This document shows positions 17,659 to 27,109 of a DNA stretch of 64,000 nt, piece by piece (the stretch's first letter is position 1; every line of letters begins with the position of its first letter). The DNA comes from Arthrobacter sp. ERGS1:01 (GTDB lineage: Bacteria > Actinomycetota > Actinomycetes > Actinomycetales > Micrococcaceae). Below the pieces are notes generated by a model. The model ran no database searches. It was given only the letters and a program-made list of their open reading frames with translations, and was not told the origin of the DNA. Made by a program: the position numbers and the translations under genes. The stretch lies in contig NZ_CP012479.1 in assembly GCF_001281315.1 (NCBI RefSeq), forward strand, positions 310,001 through 374,000. The letters run 5' to 3'.

Positions 17659-17928
17659 ATGCTCACCACACTCACCACCCACGCGGCGCTCGCCGCCCCG
17701 TACATGGCCCACGGCTGGGGCGGTCCGTGGTTCCTGATCTTTCCGCTGTTTTGGATTGTGCTGATCGGCCTGTTCATCTTCCTGGGCCCGCGCCGGTGGC
17801 GCCGCAACCACCAATGGCACCAAAGCCAGGGCGCCGAATCGGTGCTGCGCGAACGCTACGCCCGCGGCGAGGTCGACGAAACCGAATTCCGGGCCCGGCT
17901 GGAAGTCCTGCGCAGCCAGGCCGGTTAA
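17659..17928 (+). CDS. SHOCT-domain small membrane protein
   Basis: An 89-residue protein with one membrane helix (WFLIFPLFWIVLIGLFIFL) and a C-terminal SHOCT motif (ESVLRERYARGEVDETEFRA) of about 25 residues. SHOCT domains are short helical modules found at protein ends, often in stress or membrane proteins, with no fixed function. GGAGG lies 6 nt before the ATG. It is divergent from the amine oxidase and is followed by its own hairpin terminator. Confidence 0.85.
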   Translation: MLTTLTTHAALAAPYMAHGWGGPWFLIFPLFWIVLIGLFIFLGPRRWRRNHQWHQSQGAESVLRERYARGEVDETEFRARLEVLRSQAG

Positions 17929-17965
17929 CCACCGGCCACTCGGCTAAACTCAGCGGCCCGGCCGG

Positions 17966-18006
17966 GCCGTCTTCCACCCCTTCGTTCGCCGGTGGTGGAA
18001 GACGGC
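17966..18006 (+). terminator. Hairpin after the SHOCT gene
   Basis: Arms 17966-17978 and 17994-18006 form a perfect 13-bp stem with a 15-nt loop, about 35 nt past the stop codon. No U-run follows. Confidence 0.6.
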
Positions 18007-18040
18007 ACCGGCCGGTGCCCGGGTTTGAGAGAATGGAACC

Positions 18041-18649
18041 ATGACTTCTCTTGGCACCGGCAAAATGTCCAAACCCAACAAATTCACCGGACTGGGCACC
18101 ATTGTCCTGGCGATCGTGTTCCTGGTGGCCATTGTGTTTGCCGCCAACAACAACACGGTCCTGGGCTGGATCATCGCCGTGATCGCCTTTGGCTGGCTCG
18201 CCCTGTCCACGGCCGTCTACATCGGCGTCCACAAGGCGGCCTCGTTCGGCGCCCGCCAGGTTGCCCTGGCCCAGGCGCAGATGGCCCAGGCCAAGGCCGC
18301 CCATGACGCGTCCGACGGCGGCACCCGGCTGGTCTCCGACGACGACGCCGGCTCCCGCACGGCGGCCAAGGCCCGTGAGATGAAGCTGGACCACTCGTTC
18401 AAGATCATCAGCGTCCAGATCGGCGTGGTCAACGAATACCTCGGCAAGGACGACGCCATGGTGGCCCGCGCGCTCGAGACGATCGACATCACCGCCCGCA
18501 ACGGCCGCGGCATGATCAACCCCGACTGGGAGGCCCAGGAAGCCAAGATGGACGCCGCCATGGCCAGGAAAAACGCGGCCCGCGCCGCAGGGAACGATGC
18601 CAACGAAGCCGACGGCGACGAGCCCGTCAGCGGCGTCATCCTCGACTAA
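18041..18649 (+). CDS. Hypothetical two-helix membrane protein
   Basis: A 202-residue protein of unknown function. Two hydrophobic helices (about residues 18-35 and 42-60) are followed by an Ala/Gln-rich, probably coiled segment and a soluble domain around EMKLDHSFKIISVQIGVVNE. The tail is acidic. I recognise no family domain. It has GAGAAT ending 6 nt before the ATG and lacks a clear Shine-Dalgarno site. Confidence 0.75.
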   Translation: MTSLGTGKMSKPNKFTGLGTIVLAIVFLVAIVFAANNNTVLGWIIAVIAFGWLALSTAVYIGVHKAASFGARQVALAQAQMAQAKAAHDASDGGTRLVSDDDAGSRTAAKAREMKLDHSFKIISVQIGVVNEYLGKDDAMVARALETIDITARNGRGMINPDWEAQEAKMDAAMARKNAARAAGNDANEADGDEPVSGVILD

Positions 18650-18751
18650 ACCCCGCACCCGGACGCGGCCACAAGCCCGGGCCGCCGGCCGGCGTCGGAC
18701 GCAACACAACATGCCACGGGGATTGAACCTCCAAACAGGTAAGGTGAACAG

Positions 18752-19594
18752 GTGAGCTACGCAACCAAAAACGGTCACTTGAGGATCGCAAGCGTCAATG
18801 TCAACGGCATCCGTGCCGCCTACAAGAACGGCATGGCCGACTGGCTGGCCGATCGAGACGTGGACATCCTGTGCCTGCAGGAAGTGCGCGCACCCGATGC
18901 GATCGTGCACGGTTTCCTGGGCGAGGACTGGCACATCCTGCACGCCGAGGCCGAGGCCAAGGGGCGTGCCGGCGTGGCCATCGCGACCCGCAAATCATCC
19001 CTGGAGCCGGCGGCCACCCGCATCGGCATCGGCGAGGAATACTTTGCCACCACGGGCCGCTGGGTCGAGGCCGACTACGTGCTCAAGGGCTCCGACGGGG
19101 CCGACACCACGCTGACCGTGGTCAGCGCCTACGTCCACTCCGGCGAGGTGGGCACCCCCAAGCAGGACGATAAATTCCGCTTCCTGGACACCATGATCGC
19201 CAAGCTGCCGGAACTGGCCGCCGCAAGCGACCACGCCCTGGTGGTGGGGGACTTGAACGTTGGCCACACGACCCTCGACATCAAGAACTGGAAGGGCAAC
19301 GTCAAGCGCGCCGGCTTCCTGCCCGAGGAACGCGCCTACTTTGACCGCTTCTTCGGCGAGGAGATTGGCTGGAAGGACGTGGCCCGGGAGATGGCCGGCG
19401 ACGTCGAGGGGCCGTACACCTGGTGGTCGAACCGCGGCCAGGCGTTCACGAACGACACCGGTTGGCGCATCGATTACCACATGGCCACGCCGGGCCTGGC
19501 AGCCCGGGCCACCACCGCCGTCGTGGACCGTGCCGAGTCGTACGAAGCCCGTTTCTCCGACCATGCCCCACTGGTCGTCGACTACAAGTTCTAA
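18752..19594 (+). CDS. xth: Exodeoxyribonuclease III/AP endonuclease
   Basis: A 280-residue endonuclease/exonuclease/phosphatase-fold enzyme that cuts DNA at abasic sites in base excision repair. Key motifs are [13 protein letters not shown] (metal Glu), VVGDLNVGH and the terminal SDHAPLVVD with catalytic Asp-His. The GTG start at 18752 has TAAGGT ending 6 nt upstream. That can be read either as a -10 of a leaderless message or as a poor Shine-Dalgarno site. trpS follows after 17 nt. Confidence 0.93.
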   Translation: MSYATKNGHLRIASVNVNGIRAAYKNGMADWLADRDVDILCLQEVRAPDAIVHGFLGEDWHILHAEAEAKGRAGVAIATRKSSLEPAATRIGIGEEYFATTGRWVEADYVLKGSDGADTTLTVVSAYVHSGEVGTPKQDDKFRFLDTMIAKLPELAAASDHALVVGDLNVGHTTLDIKNWKGNVKRAGFLPEERAYFDRFFGEEIGWKDVAREMAGDVEGPYTWWSNRGQAFTNDTGWRIDYHMATPGLAARATTAVVDRAESYEARFSDHAPLVVDYKF

Positions 19595-19611
19595 AGGATT
19601 TCCCTCACATC

Positions 19612-20640
19612 ATGACTGAGACCGTTTCCCGCCCCCGCGTCCTTTCCGGCATGCAGCCCTCCGGGGACTCCCTGCACCTGGGCAACTACCTGGGGGCCCT
19701 GGTGAACTGGGTGAAGACCCAGGACGACTACCAGACCCTGTTCTTCATCCCCGACATGCACGCCATCACCGTCGCCTACGATCCCGCCGAACTGCGCGAA
19801 CGCACCCGGAAGACGGCCGCGCAGTACATTGCCGGCGGCATCGACATCGAAAAGTCCACCCTGTTCGTGCAGTCGCACGTGCCCGAGCACGCGCAGCTGG
19901 CCTGGGTGCTCAACTGCATCACCGGTTTCGGCGAGGCGTCCCGGATGACCCAGTTCAAGGATAAGTCGGCCAAGGGCGGGGCCGACATGTCCAGCGTGGG
20001 CCTGTTCACCTACCCGGTGCTGATGGCCGCGGACATCCTGCTGTACCGCCCGCAGGGCGTGCCGGTGGGCGACGACCAGCGCCAGCACGTGGAACTGGCC
20101 CGCGACCTGGCCAAACGCTTCAACCACCGCTTTGGCGAGACGTTCACCATACCGGAGGCCTTCATCCAGAAGGAGGGCGCACGCATCTACGACCTGCAGA
20201 ACCCCACCTCCAAGATGTCCAAGTCCTCCTCCGGGCCCAACGGGCTGATCAACCTGCTCGACGATCCCAAGGTCACGGCCAAGCGCATCAAGTCCGCGGT
20301 GACCGACGCCGACACCGTCATCGCCCATGACCGCGAGGCCAAGCCCGGCGTGACCAACCTGCTGGAGATCCTCTCCACGCTGACCGAGAAGCCGGTGGCC
20401 ACGCTGGTCAGCGACTACGAGGGCAAGATGTACGGGCACCTGAAGGTCGACGTGGCCGACGCCGTCGTGGCCCGGATCGAACCGATCCGTACCCGCACGC
20501 TGGAACTGCTCGACGACCCCGCCGAACTGGACCGGCTGCTGGCCCGCGGCGCCGCGAAGGCCCGCGAGATCGCCTCCGTGACCCTGGCCGACGCCTACGC
20601 CAAGGTGGGCTTCCTGCCACCGCGCGGGACGGTCGGGTAA
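19612..20640 (+). CDS. trpS: Tryptophanyl-tRNA synthetase
   Basis: A 342-residue class I synthetase that charges tRNA-Trp. The HIGH-type motif is HLGN at residues 22-25 ([14 protein letters not shown]) and KMSKS is at 201-205. [13 protein letters not shown] is also typical. The ATG at 19612 follows AAAGGA by about 13 nt. It appears to be in one transcript with xth upstream and the ligase-like gene downstream. Confidence 0.96.
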   Translation: MTETVSRPRVLSGMQPSGDSLHLGNYLGALVNWVKTQDDYQTLFFIPDMHAITVAYDPAELRERTRKTAAQYIAGGIDIEKSTLFVQSHVPEHAQLAWVLNCITGFGEASRMTQFKDKSAKGGADMSSVGLFTYPVLMAADILLYRPQGVPVGDDQRQHVELARDLAKRFNHRFGETFTIPEAFIQKEGARIYDLQNPTSKMSKSSSGPNGLINLLDDPKVTAKRIKSAVTDADTVIAHDREAKPGVTNLLEILSTLTEKPVATLVSDYEGKMYGHLKVDVADAVVARIEPIRTRTLELLDDPAELDRLLARGAAKAREIASVTLADAYAKVGFLPPRGTVG

Positions 20641-20642
20641 CC

Positions 20643-21200
20643 ATGCCCGGGATCGGCCAGAGCGGGGCGTCCCCCGCGCCCCACCTCGACAGCCTCGGCG
20701 TCATCATCTCGATGCCGCCGGGCCTTGCCACCGAATTGAACAGGTGGCGGGAGTCCTTCGCCGGCCCCGGCGCCGCGGCCGTGCCCCCGCACATCACGCT
20801 CGTGTCCGGGCGGTCCAACGGCTCCTGGAACAAGGCGGCCGAGCATGTGCGCACCGTTGCGGCGTCGGGGAAGCCCTTCACCGTATCGCTGCGCGGGACC
20901 GGCACGTTCGCGCCCCTGTCCCCGGTGGTGTTCCTGAACCTGGAAGCCGGCGTCGAGGAATGCGTCACGCTGCACGAGGAACTGCTGGCCGGACCGGTGG
21001 AGCACCTTCCGGACTTCGACTTCCGCCCGCACCTGACGGTGGCCCACGACCTCGACGACGACGCCATGGCGCGGGCCGAATCGGAGCTGGCCGACTTCAG
21101 CGCGGACTTCACGGTTAGAAGCATTGGCCTGTACGACTATTCGCAAGGCGGCTGGGCGTTGCGGGAGGAGCTGACTCTTGGGGGAGACGGACAGCAATAA
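20643..21200 (+). CDS. 2'-5' RNA ligase/cyclic phosphodiesterase-like protein
   Basis: A 185-residue member of the 2H phosphoesterase superfamily. Both signature motifs are present (PHITLVSG and PHLTVAHD). Family members hydrolyse or transfer 2',3'- and 2',5'-phosphodiester bonds, for example in tRNA or nucleotide by-product processing. The ATG lies 2 nt after the trpS stop codon, so the two are probably coupled, which hints at tRNA-related work. Confidence 0.85.
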   Translation: MPGIGQSGASPAPHLDSLGVIISMPPGLATELNRWRESFAGPGAAAVPPHITLVSGRSNGSWNKAAEHVRTVAASGKPFTVSLRGTGTFAPLSPVVFLNLEAGVEECVTLHEELLAGPVEHLPDFDFRPHLTVAHDLDDDAMARAESELADFSADFTVRSIGLYDYSQGGWALREELTLGGDGQQ

Positions 21201-22272
21201 GGCAAGCGCCGCCCCTGCCCACTTTCCCGGGACGGTGGCCCCCGGCGTGCGCGCCAAACGGTCCCTGGCCGCGCCCGCCACGCCGCCGCCCAGCCCCCTG
21301 GACAAGCGGGCGCTGGCCGCCCGGGCCGGGGCCAAACAGGCGGCCTTCATCGCGGCGCGCGACGGCGGATCCCTCCTCAAGCGCCTCCTGGCCGCCTTCC
21401 AGTGGCTCAACGCCTGGTCCGCGCAGCTCTTTCCCGTGCGCATCTGGAACCTGTACACGCGCCGCCGCGGACCCCTGCTGGCCGCCGGGAACGCCTACCT
21501 CATGTTCTTCTCGGTCGGTGCCATGCTGGTGGCCGGCTTCGCGATCTTCGGCCTCGTGGCCGCCGACAATAAGGTGCTGCGCGACGCCGTGATCGACGTC
21601 GTCGCCGGTACCACCCCTGGCCTCATCGACACCGGCAACGGGGGGCTCGCCACCCCCGAGCAACTGCTCGGCACCGGCAGCGGGTTCGGGCTGACCCTGG
21701 TGATTTCGCTGGCGGCGCTGCTGGTGACGGCCATGGGCTGGATCAACGGCCTGCGCGAAGGCATCCGCTCAGTGCTGGGCCTGGCCCGCGACCGCACCAA
21801 TCCAATCCTGTCCAAGGTCCGCGACGCCGGCACCCTGGCCGTACTGGCCGTGGCGTTGGTGCTCACGAGCGCCCTGGGCATAGTGAACACGACCGCCATC
21901 GACACCATCAGCGACCGGCTGGGCTGGGGCACGTTGCTGACCGGCGCCGCGGTTCGGATCGCCTCCGTGGCGCTGATGCTCATCCTTGACGTGTCGGTGG
22001 CCCTGGTCATGTTCAGCCTGGCGTCCCGGGTGCGCATGCCGCTGCGGGTGCTGCTGCTGGCCGCCGCCTTCTCCGGCGCCGGGGCCACGGTCTTGCGGTA
22101 CTTCAGCGCCGTGCTGCTCAACGGCATCACCAACAACGCACTGCTGGCGCCCTTTGCCGTCATCCTGGGCCTGTTTGTCTGGTTCTACCTGCTCAGCCAG
22201 GTGTACCTGATTGCGGCGGCCCTGGCGGCCGTGCGGGCCGCCGACCTGAAGGCCCGAACCCGCCGAGTCTGA
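21178..22272 (+). CDS. YihY/virulence factor BrkB family membrane protein
   Basis: A 364-residue protein with a Pro/Ala-rich cytoplasmic N-terminus of about 85 residues and six membrane helices. The layout matches YihY/BrkB proteins, once misannotated as RNase BN. The function is unsettled. The start is a TTG at 21178, supported by GGGAGGAG about 8 nt upstream inside the previous gene, which it overlaps by 23 bp. It is the last gene of the xth-trpS cluster. Confidence 0.82.
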   Translation: MGETDSNKASAAPAHFPGTVAPGVRAKRSLAAPATPPPSPLDKRALAARAGAKQAAFIAARDGGSLLKRLLAAFQWLNAWSAQLFPVRIWNLYTRRRGPLLAAGNAYLMFFSVGAMLVAGFAIFGLVAADNKVLRDAVIDVVAGTTPGLIDTGNGGLATPEQLLGTGSGFGLTLVISLAALLVTAMGWINGLREGIRSVLGLARDRTNPILSKVRDAGTLAVLAVALVLTSALGIVNTTAIDTISDRLGWGTLLTGAAVRIASVALMLILDVSVALVMFSLASRVRMPLRVLLLAAAFSGAGATVLRYFSAVLLNGITNNALLAPFAVILGLFVWFYLLSQVYLIAAALAAVRAADLKARTRRV

Positions 22273-22335
22273 CGGAGCGTTGCGAACCACACGTTGCGCA
22301 ACGTCTCCTTCGACACGTCTGCGTCAGACTCGGCG
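22261..22335. terminator. Palindrome spanning the end of one gene and facing the next
   Basis: Perfect 14-bp arms lie at 22261-22274 and 22322-22335. The left arm contains the TGA of the YihY gene, and the right arm ends 3 nt before the stop codon of the convergent DUF559 gene. The 47-nt loop holds the further palindrome CGTTGCGCAACG. It is likely a shared terminator. Confidence 0.65.
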
Positions 22336-22338
22336 TCA

Positions 22339-23340
22339 CTAGCCCAGCGCGGCGAGCACGCGGGCCTTGAACGCAGCCTCGTCGAACAGGTCCCTCCACT
22401 CGATCCTCAGCACCGTCCAACCCGACTCGATAAGTGCCACTTCGCGTTTTCGTTCCCGGTAGATGGCCTCATCGGTGGGCCGGTAGTCGAAGTACTTGCC
22501 CTTGCCGTCGAACTCAAGCACCACCCTCCGCTTCACCCACGCGAAGTCGACCCTGTGCCTGCCAAGCCGGGTGGTGATCCAGAGCTGGAGTTCAGGCATT
22601 TCGAACAACAACTCACGCAGGAGATCACGCGTTAACGTCTCCCCGGGGGACTCGGAGCGGGGATCGGCAAACCGCAGCACCCTGCGCAGCGTCCGGATGC
22701 CCCGGTGGCTGGCCAGTCTGCCCGCCGCGGCCAGGAGTTTCGGCAGCGAGGCGCCCAACCGCAGGGCATGGTCGGCGATGATCAGCGCCTGCTTGTACGG
22801 CAGCGTCAGGGCACAGTCGATCACGGTGCGTTCCAGTGAGGTCACCTTGGTGCGCCCCAGTTCGACGACGTCGCCCTCGGCCAGCGCCCGCGTGTGGACG
22901 GCGGTGTCCTTGCCGCAACCGGCCCGGGACGGCTTCGACTCTTGCGTGACATGGACCAGCTCGTCAACGTGCCACAGGTACAGGCCGTGAAGGCTGGCTG
23001 CGGACGTGTGGCTGTACACATAGCCCCTGGCCGAGGTGGTGAGGGTTGCGAATCCGTGCAGCAGGACCCTGTTGCGGCGCCGGCCATCATCCGAGAGCCG
23101 GTTCCACCAAGCCGAGCGGACGTAACAGCCCGGCCGCAGCCGCAACAGCGTGCCGTCCTCGACCAGGCGGCGGACGGCTCGTGGACCGAGCCCTCCCTCC
23201 CGCAACTGGGCGGTCCGGTACGCCACCTTGCCAGCGGGAAATGCCGCCGCCAAATGTGCCTGGTCGGGAGAAATGTCCGGAGGGCGGCCGCCCGGGGTGG
23301 CGACGGCGTCGTCCTTGAAAAAGCTTGCGGAGGTGCCCAT
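22339..23340 (-). CDS. AbiEi antitoxin-like wHTH fused to DUF559 endonuclease-like domain
   Basis: A 333-residue protein. Residues 40-80 (TAQLREGGLGPRAVRRLVE) form the winged helix seen in AbiEi type IV antitoxins. Residues 225-333 are a DUF559/Vsr-like PD-(D/E)XK domain: VDFAWVKRRVVLEFDGKG carries Asp and the ExD/K pattern, then ALIESGWTVLRIEW. The fusion is widespread in actinobacteria, and its role (defence, repair or transcription control) is not established. No toxin gene is adjacent. The ATG at 23340 has no evident binding site. Confidence 0.78.
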   Translation of the reverse strand: MGTSASFFKDDAVATPGGRPPDISPDQAHLAAAFPAGKVAYRTAQLREGGLGPRAVRRLVEDGTLLRLRPGCYVRSAWWNRLSDDGRRRNRVLLHGFATLTTSARGYVYSHTSAASLHGLYLWHVDELVHVTQESKPSRAGCGKDTAVHTRALAEGDVVELGRTKVTSLERTVIDCALTLPYKQALIIADHALRLGASLPKLLAAAGRLASHRGIRTLRRVLRFADPRSESPGETLTRDLLRELLFEMPELQLWITTRLGRHRVDFAWVKRRVVLEFDGKGKYFDYRPTDEAIYRERKREVALIESGWTVLRIEWRDLFDEAAFKARVLAALG

Positions 23341-23507
23341 GCTTCAAGCGTGCGGCACAAACAGCGGCCCGAACGGGGCAATGTCCAATCTGTGGATAAC
23401 CCGGAAATCGCCGAGACCGACGGAAGCGTGCCGAATCCGATGATGCGCAACGTCAGGCTCGGCACGCTCCATCGACCTCGGCGAAAAGCGCGGGCCCGGG
23501 CAAGCAA

Positions 23508-23540
23508 AAGGCGCCGCCCCCACGAGGGGAGCGGCGCCTT
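23508..23540 (-). terminator. Terminator of the sdh operon
   Basis: A 10-bp stem (23508-23517 with 23531-23540) extends by three more pairs. On the minus strand it is followed by TTTTG, giving a normal intrinsic terminator 19 nt past sdhB. Confidence 0.8.
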
Positions 23541-23558
23541 GAGACAATCAGGATCCGA

Positions 23559-24359
23559 TTAGATCTGGCGGGCCAAGATGGCCTGCTTGACCTCGGCGAT
23601 GGCCTGGGTGATCTGGATGCCGCGGGGGCATGCTTCCGAACAGTTGAAGGTGGTGCGGCAGCGCCACACGCCTTCCTTGTCGTTGAGGATCTCCAGGCGC
23701 ATGTCGCCGGCATCGTCGCGTGAATCGAAGATGAAGCGGTGCGCGTTCACGATCGCTGCCGGGCCGAAGTACTGGCCGTCGGTCCAGAACACGGGGCAGG
23801 AGGACGTGCACGCGGCGCACAGGATGCACTTGGTGGTGTCGTCGAAACGCTCGCGGTCCTCGGCGGACTGCAGGCGCTCCTTGGAGGGCTCGTGGCCGCG
23901 GTTGACCAGGAACGGCATGACCTCGCGGAAGGACTGGAAGAACGGTTCCATGTCCACGATGAGGTCCTTCTCCACCGGCAGGCCCTTAATGGGTTCAACC
24001 GTGATGGGCTTGGTGGTGTCCAAGTCCTTCAGGAGCGTCTTGCAGGCCAGGCGGTTGCGGCCGTTGATGCGCATGGCATCGGAACCGCACACGCCGTGCG
24101 CGCAGGAGCGGCGGAAGGTCAGCGAACCGTCCTGCTCCCACTTGACCTTGTGCAGGGCGTCCAGCACGCGGTCCGTGCCGTACATGGTCATGGTGAAGTC
24201 TTCCCACGTCGACTCCGAGGAGACCTCGGGGTTGTAGCGGCGCACGCGCAAGGTGACGTTGAACGTGGGGATTTCCCCGCCGCCGCCACCCAAGTGTGCG
24301 GGCAGTTCAATCTTCGACGCCGGCTCGGGAGCGGTTTCGGCGGTTTCTATGGTGCTCAT
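23559..24359 (-). CDS. sdhB: Succinate dehydrogenase iron-sulfur subunit
   Basis: A 266-residue subunit of respiratory complex II carrying three iron-sulfur clusters that pass electrons from FAD to quinone. The Cys sets are CAHGVCGSDAMRINGRNRLAC (given as separate cysteines near residues 80, 85, 88 and 100), CILCAACTSSCP and CSEACPRG. Its ATG directly abuts the sdhA stop codon. It is the last gene of sdhCDAB. Confidence 0.97.
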   Translation of the reverse strand: MSTIETAETAPEPASKIELPAHLGGGGGEIPTFNVTLRVRRYNPEVSSESTWEDFTMTMYGTDRVLDALHKVKWEQDGSLTFRRSCAHGVCGSDAMRINGRNRLACKTLLKDLDTTKPITVEPIKGLPVEKDLIVDMEPFFQSFREVMPFLVNRGHEPSKERLQSAEDRERFDDTTKCILCAACTSSCPVFWTDGQYFGPAAIVNAHRFIFDSRDDAGDMRLEILNDKEGVWRCRTTFNCSEACPRGIQITQAIAEVKQAILARQI

Positions 24360-26159
24360 TTAGTACTTCCTCACCATCGGCTGGTAGCGGGTGACGACAA
24401 CAGGCTTGGTTTCCAGGCGGATGCCGGCGATGGACTCCTCGGAGCTTTCCACCGTGACGTTTGCATCGAGGTACGCCATGGAGTGCTTCATGAAGTTCTC
24501 ATCGTCGCGGTCCGGGAAGTCCTCGCGGTAGTGTCCGCCACGGGATTCCTGGCGGTGCAGTGCGGCAACCGTCATGACCTTGGCCAGTTCCAGCAGGAAG
24601 CCCAGTTCCACGGCCTCGAGCAGGTCCAGGTTGAAGCGCTTGCCCTTGTCCTGGACGGTGATGCGGGAGTAGCGCTCCTCGAAGGAGGCAATGTCCGCCA
24701 GCACCTTGTCGATGGACGTGGCCGTGCGGAACACCTGCATGTTCGCATCCATGGTGTCCTGCAGGTCCTTGCGGATCAGCGCAACCTTCTCGCCGCCGTC
24801 GGAGGTGCGGACGTGGTCCAGCAGTGCGACGGTGTCGGCCTCCGGGTTCTCCGGAAGTTCCACGAAGTCGGCCGTCTTGGCGTATTCGGCAGCGGCCACA
24901 CCGGCGCGCTTGCCGAAGACGTTGATGTCCAGCAGCGAGTTGGTGCCCAAACGGTTGGAACCGTGGACGGAGACGCAGGCAACCTCGCCGGCGGCGTACA
25001 GGCCCGGGATGATGGTGTCGTTGTCCTGGAGGACCTCGGTGGTGATGTTCGTGGGAACACCGCCCATGGCGTAGTGGGCCGTGGGGAACACCGGGACGGG
25101 CTCCGTGTACGGCTCCACGCCCAGGTAGGTGCGGGCGAACTCGGTGATGTCCGGGAGCTTGGCGTCAATGTGCGCCGGCTCCAGGTGCGTCAGGTCCAGC
25201 AGGACGTAGTCCTTGTTCGGGCCACAGCCGCGGCCCTCGCGGACCTCGTTGGCCATGGAACGGGCCACGATGTCACGGGGTGCGAGGTCCTTGATGGTGG
25301 GGGCGTAACGCTCCATGAAGCGCTCACCGTCCGAGTTGCGCAAGATGGCGCCCTCGCCGCGGGCGGCCTCGGAGAGCAGGATGCCCAGACCGGCCAAACC
25401 TGTCGGATGGAACTGGAAGAACTCCATGTCCTCCAGCGGGATGCCCTTGCGGAAGGCGATGCCCATGCCGTCACCGGTGAGGGTGTGGGCGTTGGAGGTG
25501 GTCTTGAAGACCTTGCCCGCGCCGCCGGTGGCCAGGATGACGCTCTTGGCCTGGAAGACGTGCAGTTCGCCGGTGGCCAGGTCGTAGGAGACGACACCGG
25601 CAATGCGCTTCTGCAGGTAGATGGTGCCATCCTCGCGGGTGGCTTCCTCGTCAACCGTGAGCAGGTCCAGGACGTAGAACTCGTTGTAGAACTCGACGTT
25701 GTGCTTGACGCAGTTTTGGTACAGGGTCTGCAGGATCATGTGTCCGGTGCGGTCCGCGGCGTAACAGGCACGGCGCACGGGCGCCTTGCCGTGGTCGCGG
25801 GTGTGCCCGCCGAAGCGGCGCTGGTCAATGCGGCCCTCGGGCGTGCGGTTGAACGGCAGGCCCATCTTTTCCAGGTCGATGACGGCGTCGATGGCTTCCT
25901 TCGCCATGACCTCGGCGGCGTCCTGGTCCACCAGGTAGTCGCCACCCTTGACGGTGTCAAAGGTGTGCCACTCCCAGTTGTCTTCCTCCACGTTTGCCAG
26001 TGCGGCGCACATGCCGCCCTGGGCGGCACCCGTGTGGGAGCGGGTGGGGTAGAGCTTGGTCAGTACGGCCGTGCGCGCACGCTGGCCTGATTCAATGGCG
26101 GCACGCATTCCTGCGCCACCGGCCCCGACGATGACGACGTCGTATTTGTGGACCTGCAT
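24360..26159 (-). CDS. sdhA: Succinate dehydrogenase flavoprotein subunit
   Basis: A 599-residue catalytic subunit that oxidises succinate to fumarate. The N-terminal Rossmann motif VVIVGAGGAGMRAA binds FAD. The His for the covalent flavin lies in RSHTGAAQGG. Active-site residues are in FFQFHPTG, HYAMGGVPTN and SNRLGTNSL. The length is normal. It is followed without a gap by sdhB and lies 89 nt after sdhD. Confidence 0.97.
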   Translation of the reverse strand: MQVHKYDVVIVGAGGAGMRAAIESGQRARTAVLTKLYPTRSHTGAAQGGMCAALANVEEDNWEWHTFDTVKGGDYLVDQDAAEVMAKEAIDAVIDLEKMGLPFNRTPEGRIDQRRFGGHTRDHGKAPVRRACYAADRTGHMILQTLYQNCVKHNVEFYNEFYVLDLLTVDEEATREDGTIYLQKRIAGVVSYDLATGELHVFQAKSVILATGGAGKVFKTTSNAHTLTGDGMGIAFRKGIPLEDMEFFQFHPTGLAGLGILLSEAARGEGAILRNSDGERFMERYAPTIKDLAPRDIVARSMANEVREGRGCGPNKDYVLLDLTHLEPAHIDAKLPDITEFARTYLGVEPYTEPVPVFPTAHYAMGGVPTNITTEVLQDNDTIIPGLYAAGEVACVSVHGSNRLGTNSLLDINVFGKRAGVAAAEYAKTADFVELPENPEADTVALLDHVRTSDGGEKVALIRKDLQDTMDANMQVFRTATSIDKVLADIASFEERYSRITVQDKGKRFNLDLLEAVELGFLLELAKVMTVAALHRQESRGGHYREDFPDRDDENFMKHSMAYLDANVTVESSEESIAGIRLETKPVVVTRYQPMVRKY

Positions 26160-26248
26160 ACTGGATGCTCTTTCTCTCTTTACTGCACAAAAAACTGGTG
26201 TTCACTTCTGCTCCCGGACCGCCGTGGCGGGCCGGGAGGTGCATCCAA

Positions 26249-26716
26249 TTACGGGACGGGGCAGAAGGACGGGAGGTCGATGACTGCACCGGCCGGGCAC
26301 GGATCAAACGTGAAGATCACCAGGGTGCCGAGCACGATGATGACGGCGGAGGCAACGTATAGCACGGTCTTGAGCGTCATGCGGGTGCCATTGCGCTCGG
26401 CGTAGTCGTTGATGATGGTGCGCACGCCGTTGGTGCCGTGCAGCATGGCCAGCCACAGCATGATCAGGTCCCAGACCTGCCAGAACGGGCTGGACCACTT
26501 GCCGGCCACGAAGCCGAAGTCGATCGCGTGGATGCCCTGGCCCACCATCAGGTTGACGAACAGGTGGCCGAAGATCAGCACGATCAGCACGACGCCGGAG
26601 AGGCGCATGAACAGCCAGGCGGCCATTTCAAAGCTGCCGCCGGAACCCTTGCCGCGCTTGTACTTCGGTGACTGGGCGCTGTTGGAGCGCGGGGAGTCGA
26701 TGACGTTGGAACTCAT
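26249..26716 (-). CDS. sdhD: Succinate dehydrogenase membrane anchor subunit
   Basis: A 155-residue anchor with three membrane helices. RLSGVVLIVLIFGHLF and AMLHGTNGVRTIINDY carry the conserved residues that help bind haem b and quinone. Its ATG directly follows the sdhC stop codon, so the two anchors are translationally coupled. The first 28 residues are polar and unstructured. Confidence 0.93.
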   Translation of the reverse strand: MSSNVIDSPRSNSAQSPKYKRGKGSGGSFEMAAWLFMRLSGVVLIVLIFGHLFVNLMVGQGIHAIDFGFVAGKWSSPFWQVWDLIMLWLAMLHGTNGVRTIINDYAERNGTRMTLKTVLYVASAVIIVLGTLVIFTFDPCPAGAVIDLPSFCPVP

Positions 26717-27109
26717 TTAGTGCCCCCCGAAGAAATTGGAGAAGACAATGGTGAGGTGGCGGATCAGGAACGGGACCATCACGATGACCCACAGGCCCAG
26801 CACGCCCCACAGCATTTGACGCTGGTACTTGGGGCCCTTCTTCCAGAAGTCGATGGCAATGATGCGCAGGCCGTTAAAGGCGTGGAACACGATTGCTGCG
26901 ACGAGGGCGGCCTCGCCCAAACCCATGATGGGGTTCTTATACGCCCCAATGACTGCTGTGTACGCTTCCGGAGACACTCGCACCAAGGAGGTGTCCAGAA
27001 CGTGCACCAACAAGAAAATGAAAATCACCACACCGGTAATCCGGTGTCCCACCCAGGACCACATGCCTTCTCGGCCGCGGTACAGAGTGCCAGCTGGTTT
27101 TGTCGGCAC
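26717..27109 (-). CDS. sdhC: Succinate dehydrogenase cytochrome b556 subunit
   Basis: A 130-residue membrane anchor with three helices. WSWVGHRITGVVI and FHAFNGLRIIAIDFW are the SdhC signature segments with a haem-ligand His. The start is a GTG at 27109 with GGAAGG about 8 nt upstream. It heads the sdhCDAB operon, whose promoter region faces manC and contains a 14-bp palindrome. Confidence 0.93.
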   Translation of the reverse strand: MPTKPAGTLYRGREGMWSWVGHRITGVVIFIFLLVHVLDTSLVRVSPEAYTAVIGAYKNPIMGLGEAALVAAIVFHAFNGLRIIAIDFWKKGPKYQRQMLWGVLGLWVIVMVPFLIRHLTIVFSNFFGGH

